53,771 nt of DNA from an uncultured Spirochaetaceae bacterium (GTDB taxonomy: Bacteria > Spirochaetota > Spirochaetia > Treponematales > Treponemataceae), in NCBI GenBank assembly GCA_902785455.1, contig CACZYY010000034.1, positions 1 through 53,771 on the forward strand, read 5' to 3'. The translations under genes and the position numbers were made by a program. The notes below the pieces were generated by a model that was not told where the DNA came from, searched no databases, and was given only the letters and a program-made list of their open reading frames with translations. Below, piece after piece: positions 32,894 to 40,213 of this stretch. Each line of letters begins with the position of its first letter. Position 1 is the stretch's first letter.

Positions 32894-33808
32894 CTAAAAT
32901 CTGAAACCTGCGCTAATTCCTGCGCCAAACATATAAGGATATCCACCGCGTAAAAAAGGCTCACAATAAAAATTTTCTGTTGGGATTCTAAATCCCAAAG
33001 TAAGTCCTGTACTACCAGCTGTTTTGAAGTCGGAGTTTACAAACAGGAGTTCCGCTCCCCCCTGTCCTTCCACAAAAAGTCCCGAACTCGGCTCACCGCT
33101 TGGCGATACTACATACCATCGCAAAAATCCTAATGGTTCAACTGCATAAATCGTATTGTTTTTTTCAAGAAAATCATAACTTACAATAGCTTTTACACCG
33201 ACAGAAAAACATCTAGTTACACTGTAGTCAAAAGTTATACCACCGGCAGGGGATAGCAACAGAACAGAATTTTTGTTTGCTTCAACAATAAAACCAAGTG
33301 AAGATTTATAAGTCGCAGAAGAATGATGCATAAGTTGCTCAGTCTTTGCAGAATGGGAAACTTCATATTTTTTGAAAAGAGAATAAGCTCCAGTTTCTAC
33401 ATTGAGCATTTTCACTTGAAGAATATAAACATTGTTAAGTTCATCAATCTGCCCAAAAACAATTTCCTGAGCACCAAGCCTTTGACATAGAGAAAGGGCA
33501 GTCTCGTCGCTCACATAGCCCGAATACTGATAATCAAGTTCTTTCTCCACTTTGTCCATATTCTGCCGCGTAACAATTCTGATGTTTGGATTTTCAGAAA
33601 AAACAGAAATAAGAGAATCTCGGATATACTCTCCCATATTTTTGGATTTTGAGTCAAAGTCAAGTACGCAAACTATTGTCTTGTCTGAAACACGAACGGA
33701 AACATCATCTGCAACTTTTTGTAAAGTCATATCCAAATTTTCCTTTGCCAAAACAGGTAAGAAATAGAAAGACAAAAAGAATATGATAAAGAAAATTTTT
33801 TTAATCAA
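32894..33808 (-). CDS. Exported CsgG/LpoB-like protein with C-terminal barrel-like region
   Basis: A 304-residue protein with a signal peptide ending at VLAK. The middle (about residues 40-160) resembles the CsgG/FlgO/LpoB nucleotide-like fold: TIVCVLDFDSKSKNMGEYIR, IRIVTRQNMDKVEKELDYQ and GAQEIVFGQIDEL. The last 120 residues are alternating beta strands ending GAGISAGFRF, like a small outer-membrane barrel. It starts with TTG, with GGAG seven bases upstream. It is the first gene of a run with the FGE-like lipoprotein and perhaps sduA, and has a good promoter flanked by twin palindromes. Confidence 0.72.
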   Translation of the reverse strand: MIKKIFFIIFFLSFYFLPVLAKENLDMTLQKVADDVSVRVSDKTIVCVLDFDSKSKNMGEYIRDSLISVFSENPNIRIVTRQNMDKVEKELDYQYSGYVSDETALSLCQRLGAQEIVFGQIDELNNVYILQVKMLNVETGAYSLFKKYEVSHSAKTEQLMHHSSATYKSSLGFIVEANKNSVLLLSPAGGITFDYSVTRCFSVGVKAIVSYDFLEKNNTIYAVEPLGFLRWYVVSPSGEPSSGLFVEGQGGAELLFVNSDFKTAGSTGLTLGFRIPTENFYCEPFLRGGYPYMFGAGISAGFRF

Positions 33809-33826
33809 AATGTTGCTCCTGAAAAA

Positions 33827-33900
33827 TTAAATTTAATTTTCTTTTAATATATTATATACTATTTTTAATCCACTTCAACTTCTTGAGGATTAAATTTAAT
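33827..33900 (-). promoter_or_regulatory. Promoter of the CsgG-like/FGE/sduA run with twin palindromic operators
   Basis: On the minus strand TTGAAG (33878-33873), 16 bases, TATAAT (33856-33851). The perfect 12-base palindrome ATTAAATTTAAT occurs on both sides, at 33827-33838 and 33889-33900, and the second also lies 13 bases before the divergent XRE start codon. Confidence 0.65.
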
Positions 33901-33913
33901 TACAATCTAAAAT

Positions 33914-34036
33914 ATGGGATTCAAGGAGAATTTTAAGGCAGAACTCGAATATCAAGGAAGTCAACTAAAAAAGTTGGCTGCAAAATGCGGCATTAGCCCG
34001 CTTACTTTATCACAATCCATCGACCGTCTTTTGTAG
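33914..34036 (+). pseudogene. Truncated XRE-family regulator (first 40 residues)
   Basis: The frame from the ATG at 33914 reads MGFKENFKAELEYQGSQLK and continues through KLAAKCGIS, the start of an XRE helix-turn-helix of a type common in treponemes. After about residue 28 the sequence runs into the 3' end of the oppositely oriented AlbA_2 gene and stops at 34034-34036. The dimerisation and remaining DNA-binding helices are lost. It is divergent from the CsgG-like operon and next to the twin palindromes, so it is probably the remnant of that operon's regulator, cut by the insertion of the AlbA_2 gene. Confidence 0.6.
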
Positions 34037-35414
34037 CCCCCTGTCGCTCGATGTATCTTTTTTCACGCAAATTTTTTATCGCATTCTCTATTGTTCTTGA
34101 AGAAACTCCCAGCTCAGAGGCAATTTGAACGGCTGTTATGTCCGGGTTTTCCTTCATAATTGCGATAATTTTCTGCTCCCGCTCGCTGATGTCAGACCTT
34201 GTAGTTTTCGGTGTTGGCACATTTATCTGATAATCGGCGGAATAGTTCTCATCCAACGGAACAGACAGAGTGAACATAGTGTCCTCTATCATCACGGGCT
34301 TTTTCCCTGAATAAAGCTGCGAATATTTAAAGAGATTTCTAGTTCCTGAGCCAAGTTCGTCTGCATACCCGATATTTGAGAAAAATCTTGCGATTATCGG
34401 ATTTTTTGAAATTGGTGTAAAATGCTCAGGGGTTATTTCAATGTGATTTTGCGCGCGGCAAGGATTTTCGGTGTAAATCTGCTCTTTTTCGATGATAAAT
34501 TTCGAGACATAGGCACTTGAAAATTCACGGTGCATAAGAAGATTTGAAACCATTTCACGGACGATTTTGTCACGCAAGCTTACAGTCTGTATTCCTTCCA
34601 TAAAAAATTTGTCGGGCAGATGTTTTTGAGCAAACTGCATCAGTAGGTCATAGCTTTCAACAAGATTCTTATAGATTGTAATTCTGTCATCGTACCTGTC
34701 GAGATTCACACGCCTCAAAAGGGCATCGGTTTTGTAAGTCGGGCAGACAGACATTATCACATCTTCTTTTCCCAACAGCAAAAGCCCCGCAAGAGTCATT
34801 CCTTCATCTCCAGTTTGCCAGTCTTTCCCATATAAATGAGCACTTTTTATAAGTTGTTCATCATTAAGATTTTTCCACGGATGTTCATTGTTTTTGAGAA
34901 TCGCAAGATTCCGGCACTTTTCAATTATTCCCGGCTCCAATTCATTTATAGTCGCATATTTGAAGACTTTTTTTTCTGTAAAGACATTTTGTTTTCGGAT
35001 ATACATTTCTGCAATTTGAGCAGTTGCCGTCACTTTTACATCAGACTCAAAAACACGGTCATAAATCACTTTTTTATAAGTATGAACTTCGGAACTCGAA
35101 GGAACCTGAATACAGAGGATTGTCTTTCCGTCAATTTTCACAGATTTCGGCTCAATCATTAGAGTCGGAGAAAACATCGATGGATTTGAAATTACGCTAA
35201 TAAAATTCTTTTTTAAAGATGCTATGGCTTTTTCAGATATTCCTTGAATTGAACCGTCATCAAGGACGCCGCACAATATTGTTCCGCCAAAGTGATTTGA
35301 AAAAGAGCAGACTGTTTCATAAACATCGCTTTCAATTCCGTTTCCGCATCTTTTGAACTCAATCCAAGAATTTTCACCTTCCAGGATCAGTGCCCGAATC
35401 ATGTTTTCTGTCAT
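34002..35414 (-). CDS. AlbA_2 (Schlafen-type) / HATPase / winged-HTH regulator
   Basis: A 470-residue putative DNA-binding protein. The N-terminal AlbA_2 domain (about 1-130) is seen in NSWIEFKRCGNGIESDVYET and GGTILCGVLDDGSIQGIS. The middle carries the RecG-like ATPase motif region (LRDKIVREMVSNLLMHREFS, FSNIGYADELGSGTRNLFKY). The C-terminal winged helix (about 405-465) reads DITAVQIASELGVSSRTIEN. Such proteins are often transcriptional regulators or defence-island components. An array of six TTTCGGAA repeats lies 28-93 bases upstream of its start, a likely operator. Its 3' end overlaps the truncated XRE frame. Confidence 0.87.
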   Translation of the reverse strand: MTENMIRALILEGENSWIEFKRCGNGIESDVYETVCSFSNHFGGTILCGVLDDGSIQGISEKAIASLKKNFISVISNPSMFSPTLMIEPKSVKIDGKTILCIQVPSSSEVHTYKKVIYDRVFESDVKVTATAQIAEMYIRKQNVFTEKKVFKYATINELEPGIIEKCRNLAILKNNEHPWKNLNDEQLIKSAHLYGKDWQTGDEGMTLAGLLLLGKEDVIMSVCPTYKTDALLRRVNLDRYDDRITIYKNLVESYDLLMQFAQKHLPDKFFMEGIQTVSLRDKIVREMVSNLLMHREFSSAYVSKFIIEKEQIYTENPCRAQNHIEITPEHFTPISKNPIIARFFSNIGYADELGSGTRNLFKYSQLYSGKKPVMIEDTMFTLSVPLDENYSADYQINVPTPKTTRSDISEREQKIIAIMKENPDITAVQIASELGVSSRTIENAIKNLREKRYIERQGATKDGRWIVIK

Positions 35415-35441
35415 ATTCTAAATATCGACAAATTCAAAGAA

Positions 35442-35507
35442 TTTCGGAAGAAATTTCGGAACAATTTCGGAAGAAATTTCGGAACAAATTTCGGAAGAAT
35501 TTCGGAA
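35442..35507. repeat. Six-copy TTTCGGAA array upstream of the AlbA_2 gene
   Basis: TTTCGGAA starts at 35442, 35454, 35465, 35477, 35489 and 35500, spaced 11 or 12 bases, about one helical turn. Most copies continue as GAAA or CAAA. A protein binding all copies on one DNA face is plausible. The rest of the 217-base gap holds no gene. Confidence 0.85.
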
Positions 35508-35631
35508 GAAAACGCAAAGCGGTTGGAGCGAGTGCGTTCTCACAGTGGAGAGCGTGGACTGGAACTGCGCGAGCTTTGAAGTGAATTAACGTAAAAATTG
35601 AGATTACAGACAAATGCCCGAAAGTGCCCTT

Positions 35632-36933
35632 TCAGTTTTCTTTATTCAATTTGTTTATTCTATCAGCCAGATACAGCGGGACATTTATCATATCTTCCTG
35701 TTCTTTGTATTCCAGTTGTGAAAGTCTTATTGCAAGTTCGGGCTGTTGTTCTCTGCGGTAGCGTTTAAAACTTGCAGATGTTACATTTCCGCCTGACTTA
35801 CATTCAACTGGAATTATCTGCATTTCAGTCTGTAAAAGAAAATCTACTTCGTAATTTTGAACAGGGGAATAATAATGAATGTCGTTTTCAAGATTTGCAT
35901 GAAACTGCTGCAAACAATAATTTTCTGTAAGAGCACCTTTGAACTGAAAATCAGAATCCAGGACAATCTGTTTATTCTCAACCTGAGCTGCACATTTTGC
36001 CAACCCGACATCAAAAAAGAAAAGCTTGAAACTTGAAAAATCTTCAAACGCTTTTAATGGGTGCTCTGACTTTTTTACATCATAAATCCGAAGAACAAGG
36101 CCTGCGCTTACAAGCCATTCAATCGCCACTTCAAATTCACGCGCACGGGCACCTTTTTTTACACAGCCATAAATAAATTTTTCATTTTCTTTTGAAAGTT
36201 GAGTCACAAGACTTTTGAAGACCAGAAGAATACGCCCTGCATCAATTTTTTTATTATGTTTTGCAATATCATTTTCATACAAAGAAAGAAGCTCTTTTTG
36301 AATCTGCAAAACAGTTCCAGAATTTTGATCTTCTGCCCAGCTTGCTACACATTCAGGAAGTCCACCCACAATCAGATAGTCATGATACTGTTCTATAAGT
36401 TTTGAATGCTGAATTGAGATGATTTCATGAGGCGGTGTTTCTTCAAGATATTTTAAAAGCGGTGGATTTACGGCTCCCAAAAATTCTTCAAAATCCATTG
36501 GATAAACATCAAGAAGATTTACTTTTCCGACCGGATAGCTCATTGGCTCTGCCAACAATGTTCCCAAAAGACTTCCTGCGGCAACCACATGATATTCATT
36601 GGCATCTTCACAAAAATATTTTAGAGAATTAAGCGCATCCGGACATTCCTGAATTTCATCAAAAATTATCAGATGCTTTTCTTTTTCAATTTTATCATTC
36701 TTAACAGCTCCCAAGAGAGAAACTATTCTGTATGGATCTTTATTAGTGGCAAAAATCTTTGCAAGTTCGGCATCTTTTTCAAAAGAAAAATAAAAGGTTT
36801 TTTCGTAATTCTGCCTGCCAAATTCTTTCATAAGCCAGGTTTTTCCAACCTGACGGGCCCCCTTCAATATCAGAGGTTTTCTTCTGGAAGAGGCTTTCCA
36901 TTCTGCAAGTTTTACAAATGCTTTCCTGTACAT
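35632..36933 (-). CDS. DUF4143 AAA ATPase, intact
   Basis: A 433-residue ATPase. It has a P-loop (LILKGARQVGKTWLMKEFG, about residues 20-38), Walker B (HLIIFDEIQECPDALNSL), sensor 1 (HVVAAGSLLG) and the C-terminal DUF4143 domain with the nuclease-like strand NYEVDFLLQTEMQIIPVECK. The gene family is abundant and mobile in gut bacteria; its cellular role is not settled, though toxin-antitoxin or defence functions have been proposed. The ATG is two bases after the expected transcription start of a TATAAT box (36942-36947 on the minus strand). Four TTTTTACAC repeats lie just upstream. A broken relative is at 27486-28684. Confidence 0.9.
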   Translation of the reverse strand: MYRKAFVKLAEWKASSRRKPLILKGARQVGKTWLMKEFGRQNYEKTFYFSFEKDAELAKIFATNKDPYRIVSLLGAVKNDKIEKEKHLIIFDEIQECPDALNSLKYFCEDANEYHVVAAGSLLGTLLAEPMSYPVGKVNLLDVYPMDFEEFLGAVNPPLLKYLEETPPHEIISIQHSKLIEQYHDYLIVGGLPECVASWAEDQNSGTVLQIQKELLSLYENDIAKHNKKIDAGRILLVFKSLVTQLSKENEKFIYGCVKKGARAREFEVAIEWLVSAGLVLRIYDVKKSEHPLKAFEDFSSFKLFFFDVGLAKCAAQVENKQIVLDSDFQFKGALTENYCLQQFHANLENDIHYYSPVQNYEVDFLLQTEMQIIPVECKSGGNVTSASFKRYRREQQPELAIRLSQLEYKEQEDMINVPLYLADRINKLNKEN

Positions 36934-36950
36934 ACTTGGATATTATAGAA

Positions 36951-37023
36951 TTTTTACACAAAATTAAAGCGTTTTTATGACATTTTTACACATTTTTATT
37001 GCTTTTTACACTGATTTTTACAC
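36951..37023. repeat. Four TTTTTACAC repeats between the ATPase and uvrB
   Basis: TTTTTACAC occurs at 36951, 36983, 37003 and 37015. The array lies in the divergent region upstream of both the DUF4143 ATPase and uvrB, where it could bind a regulator. Confidence 0.7.
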
Positions 37024-37044
37024 ATTTTTATACAAGATTAAACC

Positions 37045-37074
37045 GTGACTTCCCCCCTTCGTACATGCTACACT
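37045..37074 (+). promoter_or_regulatory. uvrB promoter, predicted leaderless
   Basis: GTGACT (37045-37050), 18 bases, extended -10 TGCTACACT (hexamer 37069-37074). The predicted start at 37081 is the A of the ATG. The core CATGCTAMACTG is shared with the esterase promoter at 5461. Confidence 0.5.
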
Positions 37075-37080
37075 GTCCTC

Positions 37081-39081
37081 ATGCGTAAATTCCAAGTCGT
37101 AAGCCCATACCAGCCTTCGGGCGATCAGGGGCAGGCAATCGAAAAACTTTCTGCGGGGTTCCTGAAGGGCGACCGTTTTCAGACTCTCAAAGGCGTTACC
37201 GGCTCAGGCAAGACCTTCACGATGGCAAAGATTATCGAGAAGGTTCAGAGGCCCACTCTCATTATCAGCCACAACAAGACCCTTTCGGCACAGCTTTACC
37301 GCGAGTTCAAGTCATTTTTTCCTCACAATGCGGTCGAGTATTTTGTCTCTTATTACGACTACTACCAGCCGGAAGCTTATGTTCCTGCGCGCGATTTGTA
37401 TATCGAAAAAGATGCCGATGTAAACGACGAGATTGACAAGCTCCGCCTTGCCGCCACTTATTCTTTGATGGAACGGCGTGATGTAATCGTCGTGGCAACC
37501 GTGAGCTGCATTTACGGTTTGGGTATGCCGGACTTGTACAAGGACATGCGCGTCCACATCGAAAAGGGTGATATTCTGGATTTACGAAAATTCGAGCGGG
37601 ATCTGGCTTCGATTCAATATCAGCGCAACGACATGGTTCTGGACAGGGGCAATTTCCGTGTGCGCGGGGATGTTATCGAAGTCTATCCGCCTTACATGGA
37701 GACCGACACTGCCTACAGGATTGAGCTTGATTTTGACGAGATTGCGAGCATCAAACGATTCAATGTTCTGAACCGTGCCACCGAAGAAGAGCTGGACGAA
37801 TTGCAGCTTTACCCGGCAAAGCACTTCGTTGTTCCGCATGACGCGCTTGTTTCTGCCACGGAGCGGATTCAAAAAGAACTTGAAGAGCGTGTCGAGACTT
37901 TGCAGGCAGCGGGCAAAATGATTGAAGCAGAACGACTCAAAACCCGAACGACTTATGACATCGAGATGATGAAGGAAATGGGGTACTGCTCAGGAATCGA
38001 AAATTACTCAGGTCCTATTTCCGGCCGAAAAACTGGCGAGCCGCCAGCTACCCTTCTCCACTACTTCCCGGATGATTTTTTGTGTCTTATTGACGAGGCC
38101 CACGTCACGGTTCCGCAGATTGGAGCGATGTACGAGGGCGACCGAAGCCGAAAGCAGAATCTTGTTGATTTTGGATTCCGTCTGCCAAGTGCCCTTGATA
38201 ACCGCCCGCTTAAATCCGATGAATTCTGGAAGAAAATTAACCAGGTGATTTATGTCACGGCCACTCCCCGCCCGGAAGAAATCAAGCAGAGCACTCAGAT
38301 TGTCGAGCAGATTATCCGTCCGACGGGTCTTTTGGATCCGCTTATCGACATCCGGCCGAGCGAAGGCCAGATGGAAGACATTTATAAGGAAGTAAAAGCA
38401 CGGATCGAAAAAGGCGAGCGAAGCCTGATTCTTACTCTGACCAAAAAGATGGCGGAAGATTTGACGGACTATCTTCTGGGGCTAAACCTCAAAGTAAAAT
38501 ACATTCACTCAGAAATCGATACTTTTGAGCGAGTTGAGATTTTGAAGTCTCTGCGAGTCGGTGAAATCGATGTTTTGATTGGAATCAACCTTTTGCGAGA
38601 GGGAATCGACTTGCCGGAAGTCAGCTTCATCGCAATCCTTGACGCGGACAAAATCGGATTCTTGCGCTCAACCACGAGCTTGATTCAGATTGTAGGCCGA
38701 GCCGCCCGAAACGAAAACGGCATGGTCGTAATGTACGCCGACAATATCACGCCAGCAATCAAAGAGACCGTAGCCGAAACCAAACGCCGCCGGGAAATCC
38801 AGCAGAAGTACAACGAAGAGCACGGAATCACGCCGCACACAGTTTCAAAAGCCGTTCAGGACATTCTCGTTCGCCAGCAAGCCGATGCCGAAGAAGAAGC
38901 CGAAATCGAGCTTGGCGTTCTCAAAAAGAGCGCGAACCTCTTCGACCCAAAGCAGCGTAAAAAAGTTATTGAAGCATTGAAAAAGCAGATGAGCGACTTC
39001 GCAGACAGACTTGAGTATGAGCAGGCCGCAGCCGTGCGCGATCAGATTCAGGAAATTGAACGCACATATGGCGGAAAATAG
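37081..39081 (+). CDS. uvrB: Excinuclease ABC subunit B
   Basis: A 666-residue DNA-damage-verifying helicase of nucleotide excision repair, working with UvrA and UvrC. Walker A is GVTGSGKT (residues 38-45). The damage-probing beta-hairpin region follows at YYDYYQPEAYVP, the DEAH box is LIDEAH, helicase motifs V/VI appear as EGIDLPEVSFIAILDADK and QIVGRAARN, and the C-terminal UVR domain that contacts UvrC is KQMSDFADRLEYEQAAAVRDQI-like. The start is taken at the ATG (37081) and not the GTG 36 bases earlier, since MRKFQVVSPYQPSGDQ is the usual N-terminus. No ribosome-binding site is seen. Confidence 0.97.
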   Translation: MRKFQVVSPYQPSGDQGQAIEKLSAGFLKGDRFQTLKGVTGSGKTFTMAKIIEKVQRPTLIISHNKTLSAQLYREFKSFFPHNAVEYFVSYYDYYQPEAYVPARDLYIEKDADVNDEIDKLRLAATYSLMERRDVIVVATVSCIYGLGMPDLYKDMRVHIEKGDILDLRKFERDLASIQYQRNDMVLDRGNFRVRGDVIEVYPPYMETDTAYRIELDFDEIASIKRFNVLNRATEEELDELQLYPAKHFVVPHDALVSATERIQKELEERVETLQAAGKMIEAERLKTRTTYDIEMMKEMGYCSGIENYSGPISGRKTGEPPATLLHYFPDDFLCLIDEAHVTVPQIGAMYEGDRSRKQNLVDFGFRLPSALDNRPLKSDEFWKKINQVIYVTATPRPEEIKQSTQIVEQIIRPTGLLDPLIDIRPSEGQMEDIYKEVKARIEKGERSLILTLTKKMAEDLTDYLLGLNLKVKYIHSEIDTFERVEILKSLRVGEIDVLIGINLLREGIDLPEVSFIAILDADKIGFLRSTTSLIQIVGRAARNENGMVVMYADNITPAIKETVAETKRRREIQQKYNEEHGITPHTVSKAVQDILVRQQADAEEEAEIELGVLKKSANLFDPKQRKKVIEALKKQMSDFADRLEYEQAAAVRDQIQEIERTYGGK

Positions 39082-39085
39082 ACGC

Positions 39086-39156
39086 AAATTCGATTTTCTT
39101 CGGAAAATTAAAATATTAACTCTGAAATTGCGTAGCAATTTCGAATCTGTGTGGCA
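39086..39156 (-). repeat. Cloverleaf palindromic repeat, copy D (diverged)
   Basis: The right arm AATCTGTGTGGCA (39144-39156) and inner hairpin GAAATTGC-GTA-GCAATTTC (39124-39142) are kept, with paired base changes compared with other copies. The left hairpin is replaced by ATTTTC-TTCG-GAAAAT (39093-39108). It sits between convergent uvrB and the binding-protein gene. Confidence 0.78.
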
Positions 39157-39159
39157 CCC

Positions 39160-40089
39160 CTAAAAATAAAATCCCTCATCGGGAAATTCCCGCCCCAAAA
39201 TCGTGAGGTATTTTTCGATGTCGGTTTTTGCTGCCTTTGCATCGCGCCAGATAAGGGCAGCGTTCGGAACAGACTGCTTCACAACACCCTCTGAAAGTCC
39301 GATATTATGCTTTTCGGCCAGAATCGCGGCTTTTGCAGGATTTTTAACCGTCCATTGAACGGCGCTTTTATACACTTCACCAGTTTTTCGCACAAGCTCC
39401 CGGTTTTCTTTGACAAAATCCGTGCGAGCGACAAGCAGCATTGCAGGAAACGAACTCCACTCCTCATTTTCGTTATAGATTTTCTGGAAATTTTCGGCAC
39501 GACGAAGTTCTTTTGAATTTTTGAGCGCAACCGTGGCATAAGGCTCAGTCAGAATCGCATAATCGGATTTTTTTGTAATAAGATTGTTCGCAATATTTGC
39601 GGGCGGAACAGAAAAATCAAGCAAGACAGGATTTTCACCTTCGTCCACAGGAATTTCTTTTTTGGAAAGAAGATGTTTGAAAATCAAGGAATCGGACTTT
39701 TCACCAGCAGCAAGGATTTTTTTGCCCCGCAAATCCTGCAAAGAAGAATAAGATTCATCAGAAGTCAAAAGGCAAAGACTGCCGTTCTGAACGACACCCA
39801 CACAAATTAAAGCCCCTTTCCCTTTTGAAAAGACTTTGGCCGCATCTTCGGGTGCAAGAAAGCCCATGTCAATTTCGCCCTTCAGAAGTGCCGGAAGCTC
39901 ACTCTGTTCAGAATCAAAAACCTTAAAAGCCATGTTCTGCACAGAAAGTTTTTCTTTGTTCGCAATAAGATAAGCACATGGAGAGCAAGAAATGCCTTTA
40001 AGCACCCCCAGTCGAACAGATGGAGTTTGCGCGAAAAGAAAGAATCTGCAAAACAAAGCAAAAACTACCCACGCAAATTTTCTGTTCAT
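39160..40089 (-). CDS. ABC-type substrate-binding protein (NMT1/SsuA-like)
   Basis: A 309-residue periplasmic binding protein with a signal peptide (MNRKFAWVVFALFCRFFLFAQ). The fold is of the SsuA/THI5-like type: VRLGVLKGISCSPCAYLIAN at the start, LLKGEIDMGFLAPEDAA, LQDLRGKKILAAGEKSDSLI and DYAILTEPYATVAL. It would capture a small organic ligand, perhaps a thiamine precursor, sulfonate or similar molecule, for an ABC importer. No permease or ATPase gene is adjacent, which is unusual, so its partner is elsewhere. The ATG at 40089 is preferred because GGAG lies six bases upstream; the longer frame starts with TTG. Confidence 0.85.
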   Translation of the reverse strand: MNRKFAWVVFALFCRFFLFAQTPSVRLGVLKGISCSPCAYLIANKEKLSVQNMAFKVFDSEQSELPALLKGEIDMGFLAPEDAAKVFSKGKGALICVGVVQNGSLCLLTSDESYSSLQDLRGKKILAAGEKSDSLIFKHLLSKKEIPVDEGENPVLLDFSVPPANIANNLITKKSDYAILTEPYATVALKNSKELRRAENFQKIYNENEEWSSFPAMLLVARTDFVKENRELVRKTGEVYKSAVQWTVKNPAKAAILAEKHNIGLSEGVVKQSVPNAALIWRDAKAAKTDIEKYLTILGREFPDEGFYF

Positions 40090-40105
40090 CAAAATCTCCA
40101 AAAAT

Positions 40106-40207
40106 TACCACACAGATTCGGGATTCCTACGGAATCCCATTTTTCGTGAGTTTGCGTAGCAAACTCGAATCCAAACAGCCACGTCAAGAAATGTGGCTGG
40201 TGTGGCA
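40106..40207 (-). repeat. Cloverleaf palindromic repeat, copy E, with an extra hairpin
   Basis: The left arm TACCACACAGATT (40106-40118) and both inner hairpins, GGGATTCC-TAC-GGAATCCC (40120-40138) and GAGTTTGC-GTA-GCAAACTC (40148-40166), are intact. The right arm is interrupted by a third hairpin, CAGCCAC (40176-40182) / GTGGCTG (40193-40199), before TGTGGCA. It lies between the hydrogenase stop and the binding-protein start. Confidence 0.82.
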
Positions 40208-40213
40208 TTCTAT

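Noticed and set aside
35390-35584. Plus-strand frame across the TTTCGGAA array (Arg/Lys/Phe repeats)
   Set aside because: It begins inside the AlbA_2 gene on the other strand and is a translation of the repeat; there is no ribosome-binding site or family resemblance.
35442-37023. CRISPR array or plasmid-type origin suggested by the short repeats
   Set aside because: The repeats are 8-9 bases with no regular unique spacers, and no cas, rep or par gene is nearby.
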